The notes under the pieces: generated by a model
The model's database searches: none
Told to the model about the DNA's origin: nothing
What the model saw: the letters and a program-made list of their open reading frames with translations, nothing else
In this document: positions 8,846 to 16,061 of the stretch, piece after piece
How the letters are laid out: every line of letters begins with the position of its first letter
Numbering within the stretch: position 1 is the first letter of the stretch
Origin: Clostridiales bacterium
GTDB lineage: Bacteria; Bacillota; Clostridia; Saccharofermentanales; Saccharofermentanaceae
DNA length: 64,000 nucleotides
Reading direction: 5' to 3'
Assembly (NCBI GenBank): GCA_017478485.1
Contig: JAFVDI010000017.1
Span: forward strand, 1 to 64,000
Made by a program: the position numbers and the translations under genes

Positions 8846-9571
8846 TCAGTCTTCTTCAGGTGTAACTACCACGCATCTCGAAGGCTCTTCGCCCTCGCTG
8901 TGCGTTGTGACGCCGTTAACTCCCTGCAGATATGAGTGAACGATCCTTCTCTCTGAAGGTGTCATGGGCTCCATTACGACTTTGCGGCCGGAACGCTTAA
9001 CCCTTGAAGCTGCCTTGTCTGCAAGGTTCTTAAGGATCTGCTCTCTGTGCTTGCGGTAACCGCCGACATCGAGATGAACGTGAACCCTCTGCTCGCTGTG
9101 CTTGTTAGCGATGAGGTTTGTCATGTATGTGATCGCCTCAAGTGTCTCACCGTGGCGGCCGATAGCAGCACCGCAGTCAGAACCTGTGACTGAGATATAG
9201 ATCGTATCGTCTTCCCTGTAGGAATCCATGTTTCCGTGAATGCCGATTCCTGAAAGAACTTCAGCTACGAAGTTTGCAGCGGCATCCTCTGCCTCGCTTA
9301 CTGCATCGCCTTCAAAGTTCTCGTCGTCACCGTAGTATGTATCGTCATCAGCATCGTCTGCATCATTTGCAACGGAAGCTTCAGCTTCAACGCCGTCATC
9401 ATAGGAAACCTTAACTTCGGCATCTTTTCTGCCTACTCCGAGGAAACCGCCTTCGCTGCCCTCATTAATAACCTCGATCTGTGCCTGTTCCTTTGTGCAG
9501 CCGAGCTCGGCAATAGCTGCCTCAACTGCTTCGTCAACTGTCTTTGCCGTTTTGGTTACTGTCTTTAACAT
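8846..9571 (-). CDS. jag: RNA-binding protein Jag/KhpB (Jag_N, KH, R3H domains)
   Basis: Jag (KhpB, SpoIIIJ-associated protein) is a cytoplasmic RNA-binding protein linked to cell division and envelope control in Firmicutes. The 241-residue product shows all three domains: Jag_N at about 1-52 with GGFLGVGRKDAEV, a KH domain at about 95-165 with the loop GRHGETLEA, and an R3H domain at the C-terminus with RRIVHSYLQ and the end motif EPSRCVVV. An acidic Asp-rich linker (about 60-95) joins Jag_N to KH. It follows yidC by 26 bp, the conserved arrangement. Confidence 0.95.
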   Translation of the reverse strand: MLKTVTKTAKTVDEAVEAAIAELGCTKEQAQIEVINEGSEGGFLGVGRKDAEVKVSYDDGVEAEASVANDADDADDDTYYGDDENFEGDAVSEAEDAAANFVAEVLSGIGIHGNMDSYREDDTIYISVTGSDCGAAIGRHGETLEAITYMTNLIANKHSEQRVHVHLDVGGYRKHREQILKNLADKAASRVKRSGRKVVMEPMTPSERRIVHSYLQGVNGVTTHSEGEEPSRCVVVTPEED

Positions 9572-9597
9572 ATTTCGAGGCCTCCTTATAGACCAAA

Positions 9598-10689
9598 TTA
9601 GTTCTTCTTACCCTTCTTGCCCTTACCGGAAGACTTACCGTCAGTGTTTCCTTCTGCAAGTGCTGCTCTGGCTGACTTCTTGAAGACTGCTTCCTTCTTG
9701 GCTTCGATCTCAGCCTTCTTCTTTTCGTAAGGCTTGGTGAACATGTAGTAAACGATTATCTGAGTAAGGATACCCATAAGGGAACCAACTACCCAGTAAA
9801 GACCCATTGCAGCAGGCATCGTGAATGTCGTCCAGAGCATTACGGCCGGCATCATCCAGGTCATTAATTTCATTGAGTTTGCAGTAGCGTCATCTGTGCC
9901 GCTCTGACCCTTGCGTGCGGGATTGTTCTTCTCGCGCTGCTTAGCTTCCTTCTCTTCCTTGTAGCCCGGCTTCATTACCTTTGTGAGCTCCATTGAAATG
10001 ATGCTCGTTGCAAGGACCAGGATAGGGAAAATGAGAAGAGGGAAATATGTCTTGGGATCCTGAATGTAAAGCTTGGGATTCCATGCGGGTGTCATCGTAA
10101 GATCCATGCCCAGGAAATGGAGGTCGACCATCTGATCCATCCTGAGGAAGCCTCTCTTAACACATTCAGTAAGGAACTGTGTGTTCTCTGAGAGAGCCTT
10201 AACAAGTCCGATGTGGTTCATCTGATTGACTACGGGGCCGATGACTTTGTCACCCATGCTCTTGCCGAGAGCGATCATAAGATCGATGTTCTCTCTGGAT
10301 ACCTCTGAAAGGTAGATGAGAGGTCCGCTTACGATACGGAAGATAGGCCAGATAAAGATGAGCTGAAGGAAAGGAAGAAGGCATCCGGACAGACCGCCTG
10401 CACCGTTCTCCTTCTGCATCTGCATGAGAGCTTCCTGATACTTTTCCTTGTCATCTCCGTATTTGCGCTGAAGCTCAGCCTGCTTGCCGCTTAAAGCCTG
10501 CATCTTGAGCATTGATTTCTGTGATTTGATGTTAAGGGGGATCATCAGACCTCTGACGATGATCGTCAGGAAGATGATCGCGAGACCATAATTGCCAAAG
10601 AAATTGTAAAGGACTCTCGTAAGCCATCCGAACACGAAGTAAAGCGGTTCAAGAGGCGAGAATGCCAACATGATGTTTACGTCAACCAT
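9598..10689 (-). CDS. yidC: membrane protein insertase YidC (Oxa1 family)
   Basis: YidC inserts and folds membrane proteins alone or with SecYEG. The 363-residue product has an N-terminal hydrophobic segment, the conserved core beginning NYGLAIIFLTIIVRGLMIPLN with the arginine in the first core helix, a cytoplasmic coiled hairpin (KYGDDKEKYQEALMQMQKE), further membrane segments ending MGLYWVVGSLMGILTQ, and a Lys/Gly-rich tail that would bind ribosomes. There is no lipobox, unlike Bacillus SpoIIIJ, but this is usual in Clostridia. A charged insertion rich in Lys and Glu lies between the last helices. Neighbours yidD and jag are the conserved partners. Confidence 0.96.
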   Translation of the reverse strand: MVDVNIMLAFSPLEPLYFVFGWLTRVLYNFFGNYGLAIIFLTIIVRGLMIPLNIKSQKSMLKMQALSGKQAELQRKYGDDKEKYQEALMQMQKENGAGGLSGCLLPFLQLIFIWPIFRIVSGPLIYLSEVSRENIDLMIALGKSMGDKVIGPVVNQMNHIGLVKALSENTQFLTECVKRGFLRMDQMVDLHFLGMDLTMTPAWNPKLYIQDPKTYFPLLIFPILVLATSIISMELTKVMKPGYKEEKEAKQREKNNPARKGQSGTDDATANSMKLMTWMMPAVMLWTTFTMPAAMGLYWVVGSLMGILTQIIVYYMFTKPYEKKKAEIEAKKEAVFKKSARAALAEGNTDGKSSGKGKKGKKN

Positions 10690-10727
10690 TATTGTGTATC
10701 TCCAAAAACAGGCACTTTGTGCCTATA

Positions 10728-10940
10728 TCATCTGACGGGATCGTAACCGCCTTTGGAAAACGGATTGCACCTGAGTATTCTCCAGATGCCCATAGCTATA
10801 CCCTTAAACGCACCGTATTTTGTTACGGCGTCGATCATATACTGAGAGCAGGTGGGCTGATATTTACAGTGAGGACCGATCGCAGGCGAAATATGCTTCT
10901 GATACCAACGAACCAGCGCTATAACTGCTCTGCCGATCAT
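10728..10940 (-). CDS. yidD: membrane protein insertion efficiency factor YidD
   Basis: YidD is a small membrane-associated protein that aids YidC-dependent insertion. The 70-residue product carries the family signature with [22 protein letters not shown] and [13 protein letters not shown], including the conserved cysteines. It lies between rnpA (23 bp upstream) and yidC (38 bp downstream), the standard position in the rpmH-rnpA-yidD-yidC cluster. Confidence 0.95.
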   Translation of the reverse strand: MIGRAVIALVRWYQKHISPAIGPHCKYQPTCSQYMIDAVTKYGAFKGIAMGIWRILRCNPFSKGGYDPVR

Positions 10941-10963
10941 AACGGTCCCTTCCGCCTTATGCG

Positions 10964-11482
10964 TTACTGCCCCGCATTTTCAGGCAACAGCCTTAGTCTG
11001 CGGCAGCACTTTACCATATCATTGCGAATATCTGAAAACTTGGGGATTTCCTTCCCGAACCTGTATGTGAAAACATAATCGTAGCCGTACGGAAGTTCAG
11101 TCATAAGCTCCCTGAAGGATTCACGCATCAAGCGCCTTACCCTGTTTCTGCCAACGGCTCCGAGTTCGCGTTTGTTCGCACAGAAACCCGTCCTTATCAG
11201 GACCGGATCCACCGTGTTTCCGCTCTGTCTTGTACCCGGGTGTCTCTTCATTGCATGTACCGACAGGAACTTTCCCGAAGCAAATTTCCCGTAACGGTAC
11301 ACACGCGAGAATTCAAAATTGAATCTCAGCGCAACAGGTTTCAGACAGCGATCTGCTTTCTGCCCTTCGCTCTTCTCCTTGCGAGAACCTTGCGTCCGTT
11401 TGCAGTTTCCATTCTTGTCCTGAAGCCATGAACCGAAGTTCTGTGCCTCTTCTTGGGCTGGTATGTCATCTTTGCCATACAA
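10964..11482 (-). CDS. rnpA: ribonuclease P protein component, start ambiguous and overlapping rpmH
   Basis: RnpA is the protein subunit of RNase P, which matures tRNA 5' ends. The family core is clear: [14 protein letters not shown], then the RNR signature [15 protein letters not shown]. The only canonical in-frame start is a TTG at 11482, 4 nt upstream of the rpmH ATG and 6 nt after GGAGG; this gives 172 residues and makes rpmH nested out of frame inside rnpA, as reported in Thermus. Alternatively a CTG at 11344, overlapping the rpmH stop as CTGA, gives a 126-residue protein of normal family length. No ATG or GTG exists between. The sequence cannot decide between the two. Confidence 0.9.
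   Translation of the reverse strand: MYGKDDIPAQEEAQNFGSWLQDKNGNCKRTQGSRKEKSEGQKADRCLKPVALRFNFEFSRVYRYGKFASGKFLSVHAMKRHPGTRQSGNTVDPVLIRTGFCANKRELGAVGRNRVRRLMRESFRELMTELPYGYDYVFTYRFGKEIPKFSDIRNDMVKCCRRLRLLPENAGQ
11341..11478 (-). CDS. rpmH: 50S ribosomal protein L34
   Basis: This 45-codon gene encodes L34 of the large subunit, too short for most ORF lists. The translation reads [19 protein letters not shown], continues with [17 protein letters not shown] and ends AKGRKQIAV, the complete family pattern. Its ATG lies 10 nt after GGAGG, which may be shared with the rnpA TTG 4 nt upstream. The promoter is at 11588-11617. dnaA, usually next to rpmH, is not present. Confidence 0.97.
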   Translation of the reverse strand: MAKMTYQPKKRHRTSVHGFRTRMETANGRKVLARRRAKGRKQIAV

Positions 11483-11587
11483 TGTTATCCTCCAGATCTA
11501 TACTCTTTCTTTTATTCAAGCTGCACACCCGCGAGTGCCGCGGCAGCGCATAAACCCGCAATATAATTGCATAAAAATAGCCTTACG

Positions 11588-11617
11588 ATTATATTATGCA
11601 GTCCCGCCATTTGTCAA
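11588..11617 (-). promoter_or_regulatory. promoter of the rpmH-rnpA-yidD-yidC cluster
   Basis: On the minus strand TTGACA (11612-11617) and TATAAT (11588-11593) are separated by 18 nt, both boxes matching the consensus exactly. It lies about 100 nt upstream of rpmH, directly after the terminator of the preceding gene. The leader between promoter and start can form a TGCATAA/TTATGCA stem. No DnaA-box cluster was seen here. Confidence 0.85.
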
Positions 11618-11622
11618 GGCAG

Positions 11623-11651
11623 AAAAAAGGCTGCGGCAATCGCCGCAGCCT
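11623..11651 (-). terminator. terminator of the zinc-ribbon protein gene
   Basis: A perfect 10-bp inverted repeat (11628-11637 with 11642-11651, loop AATC) is followed in the minus direction by a run of six T. It lies 24 nt after the stop of the gene at 11675-12604. Confidence 0.9.
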
Positions 11652-11674
11652 GTATTTCCGTTAATGATCAGCTA

Positions 11675-12604
11675 TCAGTGTGAAAGCGCATATCCGGCAC
11701 CTGCGATAATGCCGACAACAACAACGATGCACCAGATGATGGCTATTATGGTCGTAACGATACCGATGATAAGTCCGACCTTTGAAAGGATGGCACCGAC
11801 CTTGGCCTTGCCTGTCGGATAAGATCCGTCAGGAAGCTTGAGCTTCTTTGCCTGTGAGCATCCGATCGCACCGCAGATGATCGCGCCGAGCGTGACATCA
11901 AATGCAAGTACGACGGCTACAATACCGAGGATCAAAAGTCCTGTTCCGCTGTTGGAAGCGGGAGCTGCGGCATAACCGCCGTTGTACGGCTGTGCATTTA
12001 CGGGTGCCGGAGCATACGGATTGTGTGAAGCACGGTCTGGCTCAGCATACGGATTTGAAGACGTGTTCTGATAGTTAACGGGACCTACCTGCTTCGGAGG
12101 CTCATTTACGGGAGCAGCTGAAGCAACGGGAGCCACAACGGGTGCGACAGCAACTGGAGCGGGCTGATATGTATCGTGGAGCGGAACATTCTCTGCCTCT
12201 GCAAACTCAGGATCTGCAGGTACGCTTGAATAATCCTCCATCGGAGTCTCGGGCATGGGCTGACACTTGATGACCTGTACGGGTTCTTCATCAGTTGTTG
12301 CAGCGTCAACGGCTGCTGCAGCTGCTACGGGAGCAACAACGGGTGCGACTGCCGGAGCGGGTTCTGCTGCAGGTGCCTCAGGCTCTTCAGCCTTAACGGG
12401 TTCAACGGGTACTGCTGCAGGTGCAGGTGTTTCAGGTTCAGCGGGTGCTACTGCTGCAGGAGTTTCAGCAGGTGCTATTGCTGCAGGAACAGGTGCAGGT
12501 GCGCCGACAGCGTTCTCAGCACCTTCGGGTTTTGTTGATCCGCAGTTGATGCAGAAATTACCGTCATTATCCTGTCCGCATGAACATTTCCAAGTATTTG
12601 CCAT
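11675..12604 (-). CDS. zinc-ribbon membrane protein with Pro/Ala-rich linker and DUF4190-like C-terminus
   Basis: The specific function is unknown. The 309-residue product begins with a four-cysteine zinc ribbon (WKCSCGQ and NFCINCGS, about 1-22). A long low-complexity region rich in Ala, Pro, Val and Glu follows (about 28-190). The last 90 residues hold two hydrophobic segments (GTGLLILGIVAVVLAFDVTLG and VGLIIGIVTTIIAIIWC) separated by a short polar part with SQAKKLKLPDGSY; this layout resembles DUF4190-type small membrane domains common in Gram-positive bacteria. The zinc ribbon would be cytoplasmic or tethered. It has its own promoter and terminator and is therefore a single-gene unit. The start follows GGAGG at 8 nt. 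Confidence 0.8.
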   Translation of the reverse strand: MANTWKCSCGQDNDGNFCINCGSTKPEGAENAVGAPAPVPAAIAPAETPAAVAPAEPETPAPAAVPVEPVKAEEPEAPAAEPAPAVAPVVAPVAAAAAVDAATTDEEPVQVIKCQPMPETPMEDYSSVPADPEFAEAENVPLHDTYQPAPVAVAPVVAPVASAAPVNEPPKQVGPVNYQNTSSNPYAEPDRASHNPYAPAPVNAQPYNGGYAAAPASNSGTGLLILGIVAVVLAFDVTLGAIICGAIGCSQAKKLKLPDGSYPTGKAKVGAILSKVGLIIGIVTTIIAIIWCIVVVVGIIAGAGYALSH

Positions 12605-12638
12605 TTCTTAAATCCTCCCTTACAAAGATTTCGATAAA

Positions 12639-12668
12639 ATTATAAGAAAACAATAATATCTGTGTCAA
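12639..12668 (-). promoter_or_regulatory. promoter of the zinc-ribbon protein gene
   Basis: TTGACA (12663-12668) and TATAAT (12639-12644) on the minus strand are separated by 18 nt. The -35 box begins 5 nt after the stop codon of the histidine kinase gene, so the two units are tightly packed. Confidence 0.8.
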
Positions 12669-12672
12669 GAAA

Positions 12673-13995
12673 TCATAATGGCAATACAACCGACATCGTC
12701 AGTTTGCTTCCGTCTGATGAACTGGCGCTTATCTTGCCTTTATGTGCTTCCACGATGCTCCTGGCGATCGAAAGTCCGATACCGTATCCGCCGGTCGAAG
12801 AGTTTCTGGACTCATCCGTTCTGTAGAACCTGTCAAACATGTGCTTCAGGTTCTCTTTGGACACAGGTGTAACAGTGCTATTTGTAACGCTGAAACCAAT
12901 GTATCTTCCGTTCTTTTTCAGGCTGATGCTGATGGTTCCGCCTTCAGGTGAATACTTGATCGCATTGTCTAGGAAGATGCCTGCCAGCTGCCTGATGGCC
13001 TTTTGATCCCCGTTCATTGAAAGATTATCTTCTATCTTAACATCGATAACCTTGCCTGCCGCCTGTGCAGGTGCCTTGAACGAGTCAACCTCCTGAGCTA
13101 TTACGTCAGAAACCGGGAAATCAACAAACGTAAATGCTTCCTTTGTTCCTTCCTCGGTCTTTGCAAGGTAGATCAGTTTTCCTGTCAGCTCGGTGAGCCT
13201 TGAAGTCTGCTTTCTTATGTCATCGAGCCATTCGTTGGCAGATGATTCATCTGTGTCTCCTGCGAGTTCCATTTCGAGAACGTCAGCATCGGCATTTATT
13301 ATCGCCAGCGGAGTCTTAAGTTCGTGTCCGGCATCGGTGATAAACTGTCTCTGCTTTTCATAGGCATCTGCTGCAGGCCTGATCACAGCTTTCGACGATA
13401 TTGTTATCAGGATATACACCATCAGCAGGCATATCAGGGAGATCATGATGCTGATGAAAAGAAATGATCTTACATTGTCCAGACTTCTTCCACAGTCATA
13501 GAATACTATAAGTATCGTATCGTTCTTGGTGTTGACATTCTTTCTGAACCTGTAGTCTCCGCGAAAACCTATGACCTTGCCTGATCTTAATATTTCCTTG
13601 GCCATTTCCACGGCTTCTTCACTGTCAATTGCAGAAATTCTGTCTGTACGTGTGGATTTGACTTCACCGTTCAGATCAAGCGTAACACTGAAGAACCTTG
13701 ACTCGTAACGCAATTCGGGAGAACTCTCGTCATCTTCACCTGAGATCGAACGTGTCATCCTCCTGATGAAGTCATCATTGTTTCTCGATGGCCGTCTTGC
13801 CGGTCTGGTCACATCACTTCTGGTCATTCCGGGGAATCTTCCTCCGCCGTCTGTAAGCATGGCGAGGATCCTGTCGGCACCGTTAACGACACTCCTGTAG
13901 TTCATTATGTTGATTATTCCGATCAAAAGAACCATGACGATCGTCACGGACAGCATGGAAACCAATATGAACTTGAGACGGAGTTTTTTGATCAC
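12673..13995 (-). CDS. sensor histidine kinase
   Basis: This is the membrane sensor of a two-component pair. The 440-residue product has a transmembrane helix at about 9-31, an extracytoplasmic region of about 145 residues with no recognised domain, a second helix at about 177-200, a HisKA domain with the phospho-acceptor H224 in DAGHELKTPLA, and a HATPase domain with the N box LDNAIKYS and the G box TGGYGIGLSIARSIVEAHKG. Its ATG overlaps the stop of the response regulator gene by 4 bp. The stimulus cannot be inferred; the adjacent zinc-ribbon gene is separately promoted. Confidence 0.93.
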   Translation of the reverse strand: MIKKLRLKFILVSMLSVTIVMVLLIGIINIMNYRSVVNGADRILAMLTDGGGRFPGMTRSDVTRPARRPSRNNDDFIRRMTRSISGEDDESSPELRYESRFFSVTLDLNGEVKSTRTDRISAIDSEEAVEMAKEILRSGKVIGFRGDYRFRKNVNTKNDTILIVFYDCGRSLDNVRSFLFISIMISLICLLMVYILITISSKAVIRPAADAYEKQRQFITDAGHELKTPLAIINADADVLEMELAGDTDESSANEWLDDIRKQTSRLTELTGKLIYLAKTEEGTKEAFTFVDFPVSDVIAQEVDSFKAPAQAAGKVIDVKIEDNLSMNGDQKAIRQLAGIFLDNAIKYSPEGGTISISLKKNGRYIGFSVTNSTVTPVSKENLKHMFDRFYRTDESRNSSTGGYGIGLSIARSIVEAHKGKISASSSDGSKLTMSVVLPL

Positions 13996-14666
13996 TGTTT
14001 AACCTCCAGAAAATAACCCGCGTTTCTTGTCGCCTTGATCTGAACGTCAGCTTCAAGCGCAGCAAGTTTTTTCCTGAGGAATGAAATGTATGTCCATACG
14101 ACACTGATGTCCGCCTCTGAATCAATGCCCCAGATCTTATCCATGAACCTTTCGGTCGAGATCAGCATCCCCGGGGTTGCCATAAGGAGTTCTATCATCT
14201 GGTACTCTTTGCCGGCGAGTCTGTATTTGCCCGAAGGCGTGAAAAGTTCAAACGTTCCGCGGTCAAGTGTCAGATTTCCGACATGAAGGGTGTTGTCTGC
14301 AACAACTCCGGGAGTCCTTGTCAGGGCGCGGAGCCTTGCGAGAAGTTCCCTGCTCGAAAAAGGTTTAGTGAGGTAATCGTTTGCTCCGGCATCAAGTCCA
14401 ACCACCTTATCGTCTATCTCCGATTTCGCGGTGAGCATAATGACGGGGACCGTGATCCCCTTTGCCCTTATCTCCTTGACTGCATCGATCCCGTTCATCT
14501 TTGGCATCATGATGTCCATTATTACTACGTCATAATCGCCGGAACGGACATAAGACACCGCTTCCTCACCGTCATAAACAGCATCGACGGAATAGTTGTT
14601 CTTCGTAAGGATTGCTTGAAGCGCTTTGGACATTGATTTCTCGTCTTCTGCCAGAAGTATCCTCAT
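13992..14666 (-). CDS. response regulator, OmpR/PhoB family
   Basis: This is the DNA-binding partner of the kinase encoded just downstream. The 224-residue product has a receiver domain with the acidic pocket AEDE (6-9), phospho-acceptor D51 in VVIMDIMMP, and the conserved lysine in DYLTKPF, followed by a winged-helix domain (about 128-222) with the OmpR-type end VWTYISFLRKKL and TRNAGYFL. The start is preceded by AAGGAG at 8 nt. The 132-nt region upstream (14667-14798) holds no obvious consensus promoter and no gene. Confidence 0.94.
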   Translation of the reverse strand: MRILLAEDEKSMSKALQAILTKNNYSVDAVYDGEEAVSYVRSGDYDVVIMDIMMPKMNGIDAVKEIRAKGITVPVIMLTAKSEIDDKVVGLDAGANDYLTKPFSSRELLARLRALTRTPGVVADNTLHVGNLTLDRGTFELFTPSGKYRLAGKEYQMIELLMATPGMLISTERFMDKIWGIDSEADISVVWTYISFLRKKLAALEADVQIKATRNAGYFLEVKQ

Positions 14667-14798
14667 TGTATTTGCTCCTTAATGCTTTTCTGATATTTTA
14701 ACCCGTCTGTTCGGCGTGATAAAGTCCGCCTCAGCCGACGCTATAATATTTGCACACAAACCTGAAATATAGTTTAAAGACATTAATTAGCGGGTGAA

Positions 14799-15956
14799 TC
14801 AGCCGGGCGTTTCCGCGTTCTTTGCGATCCTGAATATGTTTGGAAGTTCTTTCTGTCCGAATAGCTCTTTTGCCGGATGCATTCCGTTCCAGTTTTCGAA
14901 AAACAATTTCACGAGCATCTTAACTTTCTCAGAAGAATCCGCACTCATCAGATTAAGCCTGTCTAGCATTGCCTTTTTCCCTCGCAGGCCCACTTTGGGA
15001 AGCAGACTTAAATAATCACAACCTGATGCCGCGAATACAGCAAACAGATCATCTATGAAGAACTTTCTCTCTTCAAATGACATCTGTTCAAGCCATCCTG
15101 TCATGGTCTTTTTGAAAAGGTCGCTGAGCTGATCAGTGTTCTGTACCGTAACAAAATCCTTACCCGTTATCTGCCACGAAAGCGGATCATGCTGCATAAG
15201 TCCTATTTCCGAGCTTGCAGTTATGACGGGTTCGGTATCACATTCAAGAAGCCGTCCTATGATCGAACCCTGCGGGATTATCCTGACGATCCTTCCGTTA
15301 AGGCTCCTGTATTGTTCTGATTCGTAAGTCTCCCTGTTAAATCCGGGGCCGTCACAGTTATAGATGCACGCGATGCGTTCCGCTATGTCTCCCGTTACCC
15401 CCGAAGCAGCATATACAGCGAGGTGTCCGCCTTTTGAATGTCCGCCTAACCTCATCGTTCTTAGGTTTGACTGTCCTTCGTTTTGAAGATACTCAACTGC
15501 TTCGTTTTCAGCAGGTACTGTTTTGTAACTGAGATTAAAGTCTTCCTTCCAGCCGATGATCGTGTCATCAGTTCCGCGGAATGAAATGAAATCAATACCG
15601 TCAGATGTCGTAATCTTGAGGGCGGCAAATTGAAGCTCGACCGACAGGTCAGTCCTGTTTACGTACGAACTCAACAATGCATCCCCGAAACGTTTTGTTC
15701 CGGCCATGTTCTTTAAGAGTCCGGGCGCAAATTTGATGAGAGACTTGTCTGCCTTCAGTTCATCTTCCGTATGGAGTCTGAAAAACAAGTCTGAAGCTTC
15801 AGAAAGCTTTATACTTCCCTTCCCCGGTCCGGGTACGATCCCGTCCAGGTTGACATACGAAAGGCATGACAGGATGAGGGCATCGGCATTGCCGAATGTA
15901 TCCTGTTCGAAGGTAAGATCTCCACGCCATGTTAGATAGTCGATCACATTGCTCAT
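14799..15956 (-). CDS. Mbeg1-like alpha/beta hydrolase (DUF2974 family)
   Basis: The product resembles the Mbeg1/DUF2974 group of lipase-like alpha/beta hydrolases of unknown substrate. The N-terminus reads MSNVIDYLTWRGDLTFEQD, typical of the family, and the nucleophile elbow is GGHSKGG with Ser at about residue 174; RGTDDTIIGWKEDFNL matches the lipase-3 type oxyanion region. I chose the ATG at 15956 (385 residues); the frame stays open to 16028, but that would start inside the secY terminator hairpin. No signal peptide is visible, so it is probably cytoplasmic. It lies alone between the secY terminator and the response regulator. Confidence 0.85.
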   Translation of the reverse strand: MSNVIDYLTWRGDLTFEQDTFGNADALILSCLSYVNLDGIVPGPGKGSIKLSEASDLFFRLHTEDELKADKSLIKFAPGLLKNMAGTKRFGDALLSSYVNRTDLSVELQFAALKITTSDGIDFISFRGTDDTIIGWKEDFNLSYKTVPAENEAVEYLQNEGQSNLRTMRLGGHSKGGHLAVYAASGVTGDIAERIACIYNCDGPGFNRETYESEQYRSLNGRIVRIIPQGSIIGRLLECDTEPVITASSEIGLMQHDPLSWQITGKDFVTVQNTDQLSDLFKKTMTGWLEQMSFEERKFFIDDLFAVFAASGCDYLSLLPKVGLRGKKAMLDRLNLMSADSSEKVKMLVKLFFENWNGMHPAKELFGQKELPNIFRIAKNAETPG

Positions 15957-15998
15957 TTTTCTATTATATTCCCCTGTTTTTGAAAATGCTGTTAACCG

Positions 15999-16035
15999 TA
16001 AATAAAAAATCCCGCATTGCCTGGGCAATGCGGGA
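15999..16035 (-). terminator. terminator after secY
   Basis: A near-perfect inverted repeat (16010-16021 with 16024-16035, TCCCGCATTG/CAATGCGGGA core) is followed in the minus direction by a T-rich run (15999-16009). It lies 27 nt after the secY stop and closes the ribosomal protein operon. Confidence 0.9.
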
Positions 16036-16061
16036 AATCTAACAGCTTATACGCTTTTGCT

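Noticed and set aside
11483..11620. Replication origin upstream of rpmH
   Set aside because: No DnaA-box cluster or AT-rich unwinding region with dnaA was found; only a promoter and hairpins are visible.
12267..12611. Gly/Ala/Ser-rich plus-strand frame
   Set aside because: It is the antisense reading of the Pro/Ala-rich linker of the zinc-ribbon protein; low complexity on one strand creates it.
15957..16028. Longer N-terminus of the Mbeg1-like protein
   Set aside because: The extra codons lie partly in the secY terminator hairpin, and the family sequence begins at the internal ATG.
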